NCBI RefSeq assembly: GCF_004765795.1 | Contig: NZ_SBIV01000007.1 | Coordinates: forward strand, 1-64,000 | DNA: 64,000 nt | Source of the DNA: Halorussus marinus | GTDB lineage: Archaea > Halobacteriota > Halobacteria > Halobacteriales > Haladaptataceae | Direction of reading: 5' to 3' | Shown: positions 56,991 to 64,000 of the stretch, one piece after another | How the letters are laid out: each line of letters begins with the position of its first letter | Position numbering within the stretch: position 1 is the stretch's first letter | Notes under the pieces: generated by a model | What the model was told of the DNA's origin: nothing | The model's input: only the letters and a program-made list of their open reading frames with translations | Databases searched by the model: none | Translations under genes and position numbers: made by a program

Positions 56991-57934
56991 CTGGATTGGG
57001 ACGAAAATTCGCTTTCGAGCACGTCGATGAGCTCTTCTGCTGTGGAACTGATCCGTCCGAGCCGATCGTGAACGACCTCGGACTCGTCCGACTCCCACGC
57101 AGCGAGGTAGAACGCCGACCCACTAGTGTCGAGCCCGCAGTACCGCCCGACGACGTACGCGACGGCTTCGGCCTCGACTTCGCGTTTCGAACGCTCCGTG
57201 TCGTCGTCGACGTCGAAGTGGAGCAGAGCGTGGGCGTACTCGTGAATTAGCGTCCGCGCGAGGTCCGCCTCGTTCGCCCGATCACGCACCTCGACGAGCG
57301 GTTGGACGTCGACGAGGCTCAGCTGCTCGCAGATGCCCTTCGCCTCGCCGTGGGTCCACTCCTCGGCTGGAACGATCCGCACCGTCACGCCGAGGTCGTC
57401 AGCGGCGTCAGTCAACTGTACGACGAGGTCGCCGGCGTCCCCATTCGCTTCCGTGTCCAGGTCGGGAAGCGGTTCGCCCTCGGTCTGGGAGACGTCGAAC
57501 ACCGGCGCGGGCTTGAACCCGACCAGCCCCTCGGACCACTCCTCGGGTGGCGTCTCATCGTAGTCACAGTCGCTGTCCTCGTGGTAGCTCGGGGAGTTCT
57601 CGCACTCCGGGCACTGTTTCGCGATGATTGGCGCCCAGATCCAGATGGCCGACTCACCCTCCGTGACGTGACGGTCGAACTCCTCCTGCCACGTCCGGTA
57701 GCCAGCCACGCGGGTTGCCTCGGGACACTGCCGCTTGATGAGGAGCGTGTTCCGATACGAGTAGTCGTGGAAGCGACTCTGGACGTCAAGCCACTCCTGG
57801 AACTCCGCGCTGGCCTGCGCGTCGTCGACGCCGGCGACGAGGTCGTCGATCCACTGTTCGATCGTACTGTTCATCTCGTCGGATCGCGTGTCGGTCTGGT
57901 CGAAGGAGACCGACGAATCACTGGTCGTAGCCAT
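56987..57934 (-). CDS. ArdC-like antirestriction protein with metalloprotease motif, 315 aa
   Basis: ATG 57932-57934 (MATTSDSSVSFDQTDTRSDE). The N-terminal ArdC-type single-strand-DNA-binding region includes FHDYSYRNTLLIKRQCPEAT and VAGYRTWQEEF. The C-terminal ImmA/IrrE-like zinc protease has TLIHEYAHALLHF (HExxH) and a later EVEAEAVAYVV. ArdC proteins protect incoming plasmids from restriction. A Cys pair (CPECENSPSY) is inserted in the middle. Followed by the SWIM gene. Confidence 0.85.
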   Translation of the reverse strand: MATTSDSSVSFDQTDTRSDEMNSTIEQWIDDLVAGVDDAQASAEFQEWLDVQSRFHDYSYRNTLLIKRQCPEATRVAGYRTWQEEFDRHVTEGESAIWIWAPIIAKQCPECENSPSYHEDSDCDYDETPPEEWSEGLVGFKPAPVFDVSQTEGEPLPDLDTEANGDAGDLVVQLTDAADDLGVTVRIVPAEEWTHGEAKGICEQLSLVDVQPLVEVRDRANEADLARTLIHEYAHALLHFDVDDDTERSKREVEAEAVAYVVGRYCGLDTSGSAFYLAAWESDESEVVHDRLGRISSTAEELIDVLESEFSSQSS

Positions 57935-58021
57935 TGTGTTCACCGAATCAAGTTCACGGCAACTGCGTCTGCTCAGACCGCGCCGCACCCCTCAGGGGCG
58001 TTCAAAAAACCGCTCTGTCGG

Positions 58022-58369
58022 TCAGCGGAGCTCGTGGCGTTCCTCCGCAAAGCCAACCGAGACGAGGTACTCGAGGAACTCGTCGAACCGCTCGACGTCA
58101 CTGGGCGTGTCGGTCGCAAGATGACGCGCCCACTCGATGGCCCACTGGAAGGCGGGATCCGTGCCGCCCTTGCCGTGAATGTACCACCACCGGGCCGCCT
58201 TGAGAACCACTATGGGATTCGTCGGCGGCTGCTCACCGGCGAGCCCACGGGTGATGGATTCGATTTCGTTGGGGATGTCGGCGGGATCGACCTCCGCTGA
58301 TTGCGTGTTGTCGATATCGACGGGAATATTGTCGACCGAGACGTTGTCGGGACTCTGTTGTTGACTCAC
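58022..58369 (-). CDS. Hypothetical protein, 115 aa
   Basis: ATG 58367-58369 (MSQQQSPDNVSVDNIPVDID). Acidic disordered N-terminus, then a helical domain (NPIVVLKAARWWYIHGKGGT; AIEWARHLATDTPSD). Lies just upstream of the ArdC-like gene on the same strand, so it may share its transcript. Not recognised. Confidence 0.6.
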   Translation of the reverse strand: MSQQQSPDNVSVDNIPVDIDNTQSAEVDPADIPNEIESITRGLAGEQPPTNPIVVLKAARWWYIHGKGGTDPAFQWAIEWARHLATDTPSDVERFDEFLEYLVSVGFAEERHELR

Positions 58370-58511
58370 TGGAAGTCACCTCTGAGAGCTTTCGAAGGAG
58401 CCCTCGCCCCTCTCTGGGGGCACGAAAAACAGGTGGCGAAGTCACGTCGGCGGGAGGTAGACGCTCTGTTCGCCGGCAGATACCTTTGTGCTGAACGTGG
58501 GACTTCGCTTG

Positions 58512-59729
58512 TTAGTCAACTACTGGTTGGACTGGCAGCCGTTCGAGTCGGCGATGGCACGGGATACAGAGAGTCAGCAGGTTACTCGGTACATCTGCAT
58601 CGTCGACCGACTGGTCTGGGTCGTTGTAGAACCGGCGTCGAGGAATCCGGTGGTGAACCGGGAGATCACGACCGAATTTCTCGCGGTGAGCTTCACGGCC
58701 CATACCGCAGCGCAGGCAGGACTCGTTGTCACGGGTGATGATCTCCTCACGAATCTGTGGCCAGTTCGAGCCAAACGGAACTATCTCAGTATCTGACTGA
58801 CGGTAGTTTTCTAGATAGTCCGGGTCGGCCGCTTGAAGGGCCGTTCGCCACGTTCCGAATTCACGCTGATACGGATCGATGGTAAACTTCCCGTGTTCGT
58901 TCATTTCCGTTGTTGTCGGTGGGTGGCCCAGCTCATTCGCAACAGCCCGCAGTTCGGCTAATAACTCCTCCCGTGGAATTCGCCACCGCTCATTCGGCTC
59001 GAAGCCGGCAGCTCGGAGAGCTTCATTCCACGAACCGAATCGCTCCTGATAGACTGCTGCACTCCATTTCCCTTGGTTTCGCATTTCATCCTTCCGAGGG
59101 ACATGGCCTAGCTCTTCGGCGAGACGGTTGAGTTCGGATATCAGATCCTCCTCGCTCACATCCCATACGGAGTGGACTTCCAACTCAGCCTGTCGAAGAG
59201 CACGATTCCAGGTTCCAAACGCTCGCTTGTACGAATCCGAGGTGTAGGGGCCACTCCGGTCCATTTCATCTGTTGTGGGCGGTCGACCCAGTTTCTCAGC
59301 GAACCCCTGTAAGGCAGTAATGAGTCTCTCTTCGGAGAGGTTCATTTCAACGTTCGGCTCAAAATCGGCCGCCCGTAGTGCTGCATTCCACCCTCCAAAT
59401 CGCTTGCAGTATGTCTTCACCGAATACTTTCCGTGAGCACTGTATTCACGCTCTGACGGGGTTCCTCCCACGATGTCGGCAACCGATTTGAGATCAGTAA
59501 GGAGGTCCTCTTCGGACGTCGATGGTCGTCCGTCTGGATCATTCGTTCCGGTTTGAAGTCCGGCAGCCTCGAGTGCGTTATTCCACGACTCGAACCGATT
59601 CCCGTACGTCTTCGAAGCATGAGGTCCTGAATCGTCCATCTCACTCTGCGATGGGGGACGACCGAGTTCCTCAGCGAACTTCTGGAGCCGATTGAGGAGT
59701 TCATCGTCTGAGTACAGCTTCTTGCCCAT
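58512..59729 (-). CDS. HNH nuclease with five homing-endonuclease-type repeats, 405 aa
   Basis: ATG 59727-59729 (MGKKLYSDDELLNRLQKFAE). Five tandem repeats of about 65 residues, each with LxxxAxELGxxPTxxEMxxxG then YxxRFGSWNxALRAAG, the pattern of homing-endonuclease-associated repeats that bind DNA. The C-terminal HNH domain has ESCLRCGMG, LPVHHRIP and NLLTLCIPCHRR. It may cut DNA at a long specific site. Not inside another gene, so a free-standing selfish or defence role is possible. Confidence 0.85.
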   Translation of the reverse strand: MGKKLYSDDELLNRLQKFAEELGRPPSQSEMDDSGPHASKTYGNRFESWNNALEAAGLQTGTNDPDGRPSTSEEDLLTDLKSVADIVGGTPSEREYSAHGKYSVKTYCKRFGGWNAALRAADFEPNVEMNLSEERLITALQGFAEKLGRPPTTDEMDRSGPYTSDSYKRAFGTWNRALRQAELEVHSVWDVSEEDLISELNRLAEELGHVPRKDEMRNQGKWSAAVYQERFGSWNEALRAAGFEPNERWRIPREELLAELRAVANELGHPPTTTEMNEHGKFTIDPYQREFGTWRTALQAADPDYLENYRQSDTEIVPFGSNWPQIREEIITRDNESCLRCGMGREAHREKFGRDLPVHHRIPRRRFYNDPDQSVDDADVPSNLLTLCIPCHRRLERLPVQPVVD

Positions 59730-59911
59730 GATTTCTGAGGGGATTGAGTCACTCAGTTTGGTCCCGACTCGGTATTTGAATGTCCGCACTCACTCATTCC
59801 GGATATTGATCGGAACGGCGACTCAAGGGGCGATCCTCGCGAGTCGTATGGCAGCCACCCCCACTTTTTGGAAGCGACGGCTCGCCGACTAGGATATACT
59901 GAAATTCAGTA

Positions 59912-61582
59912 CTAAGACGTCTTATTCGACGGTTTATGGATAGGCAGTTCGACGACGAAGACTGAACCAGTTGGGTCGTTGTCCTCGACCCATACGTCAC
60001 CACCGAATTGGTCCGTCAGGAGATGGACGAGATATAGACCAATCCCTGATCCTGGACTGTCCAATCCTTTCTCCCCTTTCCCGAAGATTTGTTCTTTCTG
60101 TTGGTCAGGAATGCCAGGTCCATTATCTGTAATCCGGTACCGGACAGTCTCTGAGTTCTCTTCACAGGAGACGGTGATCTCAGGGGTCTCTTTGTCGTTG
60201 TGTCGGACCGCATTCTCGAGGATATTCCGGAAAACCGAAGAAAGCATCTCGTTTGCCTGTACCGACACGTCGCAGAGTTCACCCGATACGTGAAACTGCG
60301 CGTTCGGGAACGAATCACGTACTGCAGCGAGCTCAGCGTCAAGAAGTGGCTGAAGCTGGATTTCTTCTAATTCAGCTGTTCCTTCTTCTGAGAGTGATTC
60401 AACGAACTCACGTGCGACCTCTGTGAACTGAATTACGTGCCGGGACTTCTGTAACACTCGGTCCAGAGCGTCTTCCCCATCTTCATCGATATGGTCTTTG
60501 AGGATCTCGGCCCATCCGAGAATCACGGTCATATCGTTCCGGATATCGTGTCGAACCACGCGATTTAACGCCTCGAGTTGTTCGGTTTTCTCTTCGAGTC
60601 GCTGTCGATATGACTCGCGTTCAGTTACGTCGGTAACCGTCACTAATTGGCCGGTCGTTACCTCACCTGCTAAGAATGGCGTGCTCGACACGTCATAATA
60701 CCGTGTTTCACCTTCCTGCGTAATTGTCAGGATATCTTGTTTGGTGAGATGATCTGCGAGTGCGGTATTCACAGCCTCAAGCGGTTCGCCAAAGGAATCC
60801 TCAAGGGTTGGAAACAGTTTGCGAGCCGCTTGATTGTAATCCTGAATCCGGGTTTCTTGGTCGAGGAAGATTGCGGGTTTCTCTGACTCCCCGGTTAATC
60901 GGATTGCCTCAAACCGTTGTCTGTAGAAGAAGAGCGTTCCAACGGCGAAGAGGGCGACGCCAGGCGGCTCATACATTAATGGGAGCAGCCAGTCGACCTG
61001 GCCGCCAATAATCGTTGCAACAGCTGGGAGGCCTGAGAGTCCAACGAGCACGACGAGCGGACGGCTGTCACTCCCAGTATGATGGAACCGCTCCATCAGT
61101 ACGAAGAATCCGACAGCGATGGCGGCATATGATAACCCCAAGACGATCCAGTAGAGCAGTTCGTGATGGATCACGAGGTGTGGGAATGGTTCTGTGATCC
61201 ATTCCGTCGTAAAGTAGAGATTGTGGAGTGGATTCGTGACTTTGAGAGCGGTGAAAAAGAGGAACGTCCCGAGAATGAGGTTTCGGAATGGGGCGTGTCG
61301 AGGTGGCCGACCGGTATATGCAGCACAAAAGTACAGCCAGGCCCCAACGGCGACGAACGCAAAGATGAAGCCAAATATATAGAAAGCGAGTTTCCCGGCA
61401 CGCGTCGGTGCGAGAAGATAGCCAATGTACCCTCCAGACCACAGAGCAACGGAACCGAGGAAGACGATCAGTCCTTCACGTGTCTCCGGATGCTGTATCT
61501 TCCGTGCTTGTGGAATAGTCGCCACGCAGGCAATCGCAGATAGTGCGAAAATTATGACGTGACCTAGAAGGAGGGGATTCAT
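59912..61582 (-). CDS. Membrane sensor histidine kinase, 556 aa
   Basis: ATG 61580-61582 (MNPLLLGHVIIFALSAIACV). Seven predicted membrane helices in residues 1-220 (histidine-kinase 7TM type), a PAS-like domain (EKPAIFLDQETRIQDYNQAA), and a coiled linker. The HisKA H-box is LNRVVRHDIRNDMTVI. The ATPase domain has N-box ILENAVRHND, G1 DNGPGIP and G2 GSGIGLYLVHLL. Complete and probably active. No response regulator is adjacent. Confidence 0.93.
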   Translation of the reverse strand: MNPLLLGHVIIFALSAIACVATIPQARKIQHPETREGLIVFLGSVALWSGGYIGYLLAPTRAGKLAFYIFGFIFAFVAVGAWLYFCAAYTGRPPRHAPFRNLILGTFLFFTALKVTNPLHNLYFTTEWITEPFPHLVIHHELLYWIVLGLSYAAIAVGFFVLMERFHHTGSDSRPLVVLVGLSGLPAVATIIGGQVDWLLPLMYEPPGVALFAVGTLFFYRQRFEAIRLTGESEKPAIFLDQETRIQDYNQAARKLFPTLEDSFGEPLEAVNTALADHLTKQDILTITQEGETRYYDVSSTPFLAGEVTTGQLVTVTDVTERESYRQRLEEKTEQLEALNRVVRHDIRNDMTVILGWAEILKDHIDEDGEDALDRVLQKSRHVIQFTEVAREFVESLSEEGTAELEEIQLQPLLDAELAAVRDSFPNAQFHVSGELCDVSVQANEMLSSVFRNILENAVRHNDKETPEITVSCEENSETVRYRITDNGPGIPDQQKEQIFGKGEKGLDSPGSGIGLYLVHLLTDQFGGDVWVEDNDPTGSVFVVELPIHKPSNKTS

Positions 61583-61745
61583 TATCCAGATAAAGGGTTG
61601 TTCTCGGGGTATTAAATAACGGTTTGGAACAGCCCTCTTTCAGGGGGATATCGGGCTTCTTCCGGCCACTAGGCATTCCTTCTCTCGGTCGATTCCCAGA
61701 GTTGGCGTCCAACTCATAAGGATCCAACAGTACTGGTACAGCGGA

Positions 61746-61787
61746 TTAACCAACAAGGGGGAAATTCACGCGGAGTGTGTTGGTTAA
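61746..61787. repeat. Dispersed inverted repeat IR-10
   Basis: TTAACCAACA, 22-nt spacer, TGTTGGTTAA, perfect. Between the histidine kinase start (164 bp) and the end of the small gene at 61797. Confidence 0.95.
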
Positions 61788-61796
61788 GATTAGAGC

Positions 61797-62018
61797 TTAC
61801 TCTTCGTTCTCACGCAGCTCTTCAGCCTTCCACTTGAGCCGGCGCAGAATTTGCGTTCGATTCTGGTGGGCGTTCTCGTAGGCAACGCACTCCTGGAGGG
61901 TTTCCATATCCGGAATCGTCGCGATTCCTGCCTTGATCAATCGGTAATTCGATGCTTCGAGACGTTTCCCAGGTGGGAATTCGTCGTCACTCCCGTCGCT
62001 GATCGTGGACTGTTCCAT
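61797..62018 (-). CDS. Small hypothetical protein, 73 aa
   Basis: ATG 62016-62018 (MEQSTISDGSDDEFPPGKRL). Helical core (ASNYRLIKAGIATIPDMETL; ECVAYENAHQNRTQILRRLK), as in a common haloarchaeal family of short proteins. Start chosen because the longer frame loses this composition. Confidence 0.65.
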   Translation of the reverse strand: MEQSTISDGSDDEFPPGKRLEASNYRLIKAGIATIPDMETLQECVAYENAHQNRTQILRRLKWKAEELRENEE

Positions 62019-62163
62019 CTCTAAGGCCCTCCACCCCTTGAGGGCGAGAAAGACAGAACAGACGACTACGTCACCACGTGGCGTCAGGCCATCGCCTCTT
62101 CGAAGCACTCGCGAAGCCCATAATATCACTGACCAAACTGATTGGTTTTATTTGATGCCGGTG

Positions 62164-62805
62164 TTATCGAGTGGTTCCAGTCGTATAGTTGCGAACATTC
62201 GGTAACTCCCATCCATATCTGACTGCAATAAGTCGTGATCCCACTGTCATGGTCGCACATCCACCGGCTGCGAGCGCACCGGTTCCAAAATGAATCGACA
62301 GTAGCCAGTAGAGACCTCCACCAAGCACGGCACAGCTCGCATAAAAGTCCTGAAGTAGAATAAACGGGGGACGATCAAGAAGAATATCAGCGAATGCTCC
62401 TCCGCCAACGGCATTAATTGTCGCGACAGCAACTACGCCGAAGGGAGACACTCCGGCATGGGTCGCCACGATTGCTCCGGTGGTTGCGAACGCGCCAAGG
62501 CCGATTGCATCGGCAACCAGTGAGACCGGATGCCGATGCGGCTCATCGAGGAGCACCGAGAGTGCTGCGGCTAAAATCACTCCAAGCACTCCAAACCCGA
62601 TATTTGAAAGTGTCTGGAGCGAAAGTGGGATTCGCAAGACGAGGAGATCCCGTGTTGTGCCGCCGCCAAATGCAGTAACGAGCCCAACCACACTGACGCC
62701 AAACGGATCAAATCCCTCTCGAATGGCTTTACTGGCACCAACGAGTGCAAATGCGACCAATCCGACTGCATTTGCAACCCAGAACAATGCGTTTTCCAAC
62801 ATCAA
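62164..62805 (-). CDS. TRIC-type (UPF0126) cation channel-like protein, 213 aa
   Basis: Seven membrane helices in two repeats, each with the family Gly-rich motif: GGGTTRDLL in the first and GGGAFADILL in the second. Prokaryotic TRIC proteins conduct K+ or Na+. ATG 62803-62805 (or the adjoining ATG three bases in) overlaps the stop of the upstream transporter gene, so the two form an operon. Confidence 0.88.
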   Translation of the reverse strand: MMLENALFWVANAVGLVAFALVGASKAIREGFDPFGVSVVGLVTAFGGGTTRDLLVLRIPLSLQTLSNIGFGVLGVILAAALSVLLDEPHRHPVSLVADAIGLGAFATTGAIVATHAGVSPFGVVAVATINAVGGGAFADILLDRPPFILLQDFYASCAVLGGGLYWLLSIHFGTGALAAGGCATMTVGSRLIAVRYGWELPNVRNYTTGTTR

Positions 62806-63776
62806 TCACTACGAACTTCGTGGTCCGTATGTGCCGATGAATCTGTTTCTCGGAGGCTGACAATCGCTTGGCGCATTGTGGAACGACTGACAAGTGTGAA
62901 CCCTGCAGCCACGGCCACAAACCCGACAACGGTTGTCATACTAATTGTTTGGCCAAGGAGTAGGACTGATACGACCGTTGCAGCTACTGGTTCCAGATAC
63001 GCGACAAGTGTCGTTTCAGTCGCGCCAACCTCTCTTACCAACCGGAAGTACAATAGATACCCTCCGGCTCCAGCGACGAGAGTGATGTATACCAACGAGA
63101 CAACTGCTACTGGGGAAAGCGACTGTACATCCGGCACCGATTCACCACGAAGAAAGCTACCACAAAACAGGAGTGTTGCCCCAACTAGCATTGCCCACCC
63201 TTGGAGTGCTTCCATAGGGAGCCCTTCGTCGAATAACTGGATTGTCACAGATCCAACTGCAAACAGTATCGTTCCGAGAAAGACCAAGCCGACACCGAGT
63301 GCCGTCGACGATAGTGATGTAGTACCCACTGATGGTTGTGAGAGAACTACAACGCCACTTATGCCGAGACAGAACCCAATCACGTCGGGAAGTCCACGGG
63401 ATTCCCCGAGGATGGGGACTGCAACAAGAGCTGCGACGACTGGCGACATCGTGGTGACGACGGATGCGACGGCGCCTGTAATGTGCTGTGTGCCCAAGTA
63501 GAGACCCGCTTGATAGCCACCAAACATGAACCCGCCAACGATGCTGATACTCAGGAGTTCGCGTGTCGTTTCTGGTCGCAACCGGTCCGTAGTCAATCGT
63601 GCATACCCGAGGACGATACAGCCAGAGACAGCATATCGAATCCCAGCAGCACCTAGTGGGGGAAGCTGTGAAACGACGATGTCAATTGCGGGGAACCCGG
63701 CTCCCCAGAGAAGACCCAACCCGATGATAGCTAAGCCTGCCGGAATGTGAAATCGGAATGTGTTTGGGGCCCCCAT
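62802..63776 (-). CDS. EamA/DMT-family transporter, 324 aa
   Basis: ATG 63774-63776 (MGAPNTFRFHIPAGLAIIGL). Ten membrane helices in two EamA repeats (GLGLLWGAGFPAIDIVVSQL; VVSLVYITLVAGAGGYLLYF; ATETTLVAYLEPVAATVVSV). This family exports metabolites or amino acids; substrate unknown. Divergent from an Lrp/AsnC regulator at the window edge, which may control it. Confidence 0.9.
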   Translation of the reverse strand: MGAPNTFRFHIPAGLAIIGLGLLWGAGFPAIDIVVSQLPPLGAAGIRYAVSGCIVLGYARLTTDRLRPETTRELLSISIVGGFMFGGYQAGLYLGTQHITGAVASVVTTMSPVVAALVAVPILGESRGLPDVIGFCLGISGVVVLSQPSVGTTSLSSTALGVGLVFLGTILFAVGSVTIQLFDEGLPMEALQGWAMLVGATLLFCGSFLRGESVPDVQSLSPVAVVSLVYITLVAGAGGYLLYFRLVREVGATETTLVAYLEPVAATVVSVLLLGQTISMTTVVGFVAVAAGFTLVSRSTMRQAIVSLRETDSSAHTDHEVRSD

Positions 63777-63933
63777 ATTCTGTTGGTCGAGGGTATGTGG
63801 TAGATTGGGAATAAGTGAAGGAACGCGGCATTACTCCGAGCGTATTACGGTAAGTTCGTCATCTATTCGAAACTGAGGCCGCATTTAGTGAATAAGCTGA
63901 AGTAGCTACGAACTATGGCATGAGTCACAGCGT

Positions 63934-64000
63934 ATGGACGAGAAAGATATCCAGATTTTGAAATCGTTAGAAGAACTCGAGACGACGAGTACCGAAGCGG
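63934..64000 (+). CDS. Lrp/AsnC-family regulator, start only
   Basis: ATG 63934 (MDEKDIQILKSLEELETTST), running off the window. This opening is typical of the Lrp/AsnC helix-turn-helix (MDxxDxxIL). Divergent from the EamA transporter. Confidence 0.7.
   Translation, partial: MDEKDIQILKSLEELETTSTEA

Noticed and set aside
1341-61787. Dispersed inverted repeats as MITEs or IS termini
   Set aside because: Spacers are only 20-23 bp, no target duplications are visible, and arms are invariant while spacers are not.

Overview
The window reads as part of a large haloarchaeal plasmid, megaplasmid or secondary replicon. The reasons are the acidic, GC-rich proteins, many GTG or leaderless starts, an archaeal TFB, three intact Orc1/Cdc6 initiator genes (plus decayed copies), ORB-type origin repeats, a family-B DNA polymerase, IS1341-type tnpB elements without tnpA, and tRNAs without encoded CCA.

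Layout. 0-12 kb: an IS fragment, one copy of a 1.3-kb segmental duplication, a free-standing orc1 gene and a zone where three tnpB elements sit in or beside orc1 3' fragments and a split SRAP gene. 12-16 kb: a RecA-like/exonuclease operon and a TumE-like gene pair. 17-22.6 kb: a compact HerA-like ATPase locus with several winged-helix genes. 23-28.5 kb: replication module 1 (polB, ORB repeats, orc1, a small KGPVN-tailed protein). 28.6-36 kb: the most unusual part, a minus-strand RNA locus. It has 14 tRNA or near-tRNA genes, at least three short tRNA-like structures made mostly of an acceptor-like stem and a T-arm, and a densely structured leader, leading into a TROVE/Ro60 protein with an intact MIDAS motif. 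36.6-50.8 kb: toxin, defence and regulatory cargo (Fic-like, AAA/DUF234 ATPase, AbiEi, PIN/HEPN-like, nuclease-like), a TFB, the second copy of the duplication and a Tat lipoprotein. 50.8-54.2 kb: replication module 2, built like module 1 but with a decayed polB. 54.3-64 kb: a winged-helix/nucleotidyltransferase pair, a SWIM protein, an ArdC-like antirestriction protein, an HNH protein with repeats, a sensor kinase, a TRIC-type channel, an EamA transporter and the start of an Lrp/AsnC regulator.

Two signals cut across the annotation. First, ten perfect copies (plus one degenerate) of a dispersed inverted repeat, TTAACCAACA-N20-23-TGTTGGTTAA, lie in intergenic DNA from 1.3 to 61.8 kb. Their arms are invariant while spacers and flanks have drifted, so they are probably binding sites for a replicon-wide protein (regulator or partition factor). 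Second, the window is a patchwork of paralogous pieces: two origin modules, a 1.3-kb direct repeat, fragments of polB, orc1, ardC, the KGPVN gene and a winged-helix gene, and one chimeric pseudogene joined at a 9-nt microhomology. This suggests fusion of related plasmids followed by decay.

The best candidate for an undescribed system is the Ro60 locus. In bacteria Ro60 works with Y RNAs, some of which mimic tRNA. Here an archaeal Ro60 gene lies directly downstream, on the same strand, of tRNAs and tRNA-like hairpins. All function calls rest on motif recognition by eye; no database search or folding program was run.
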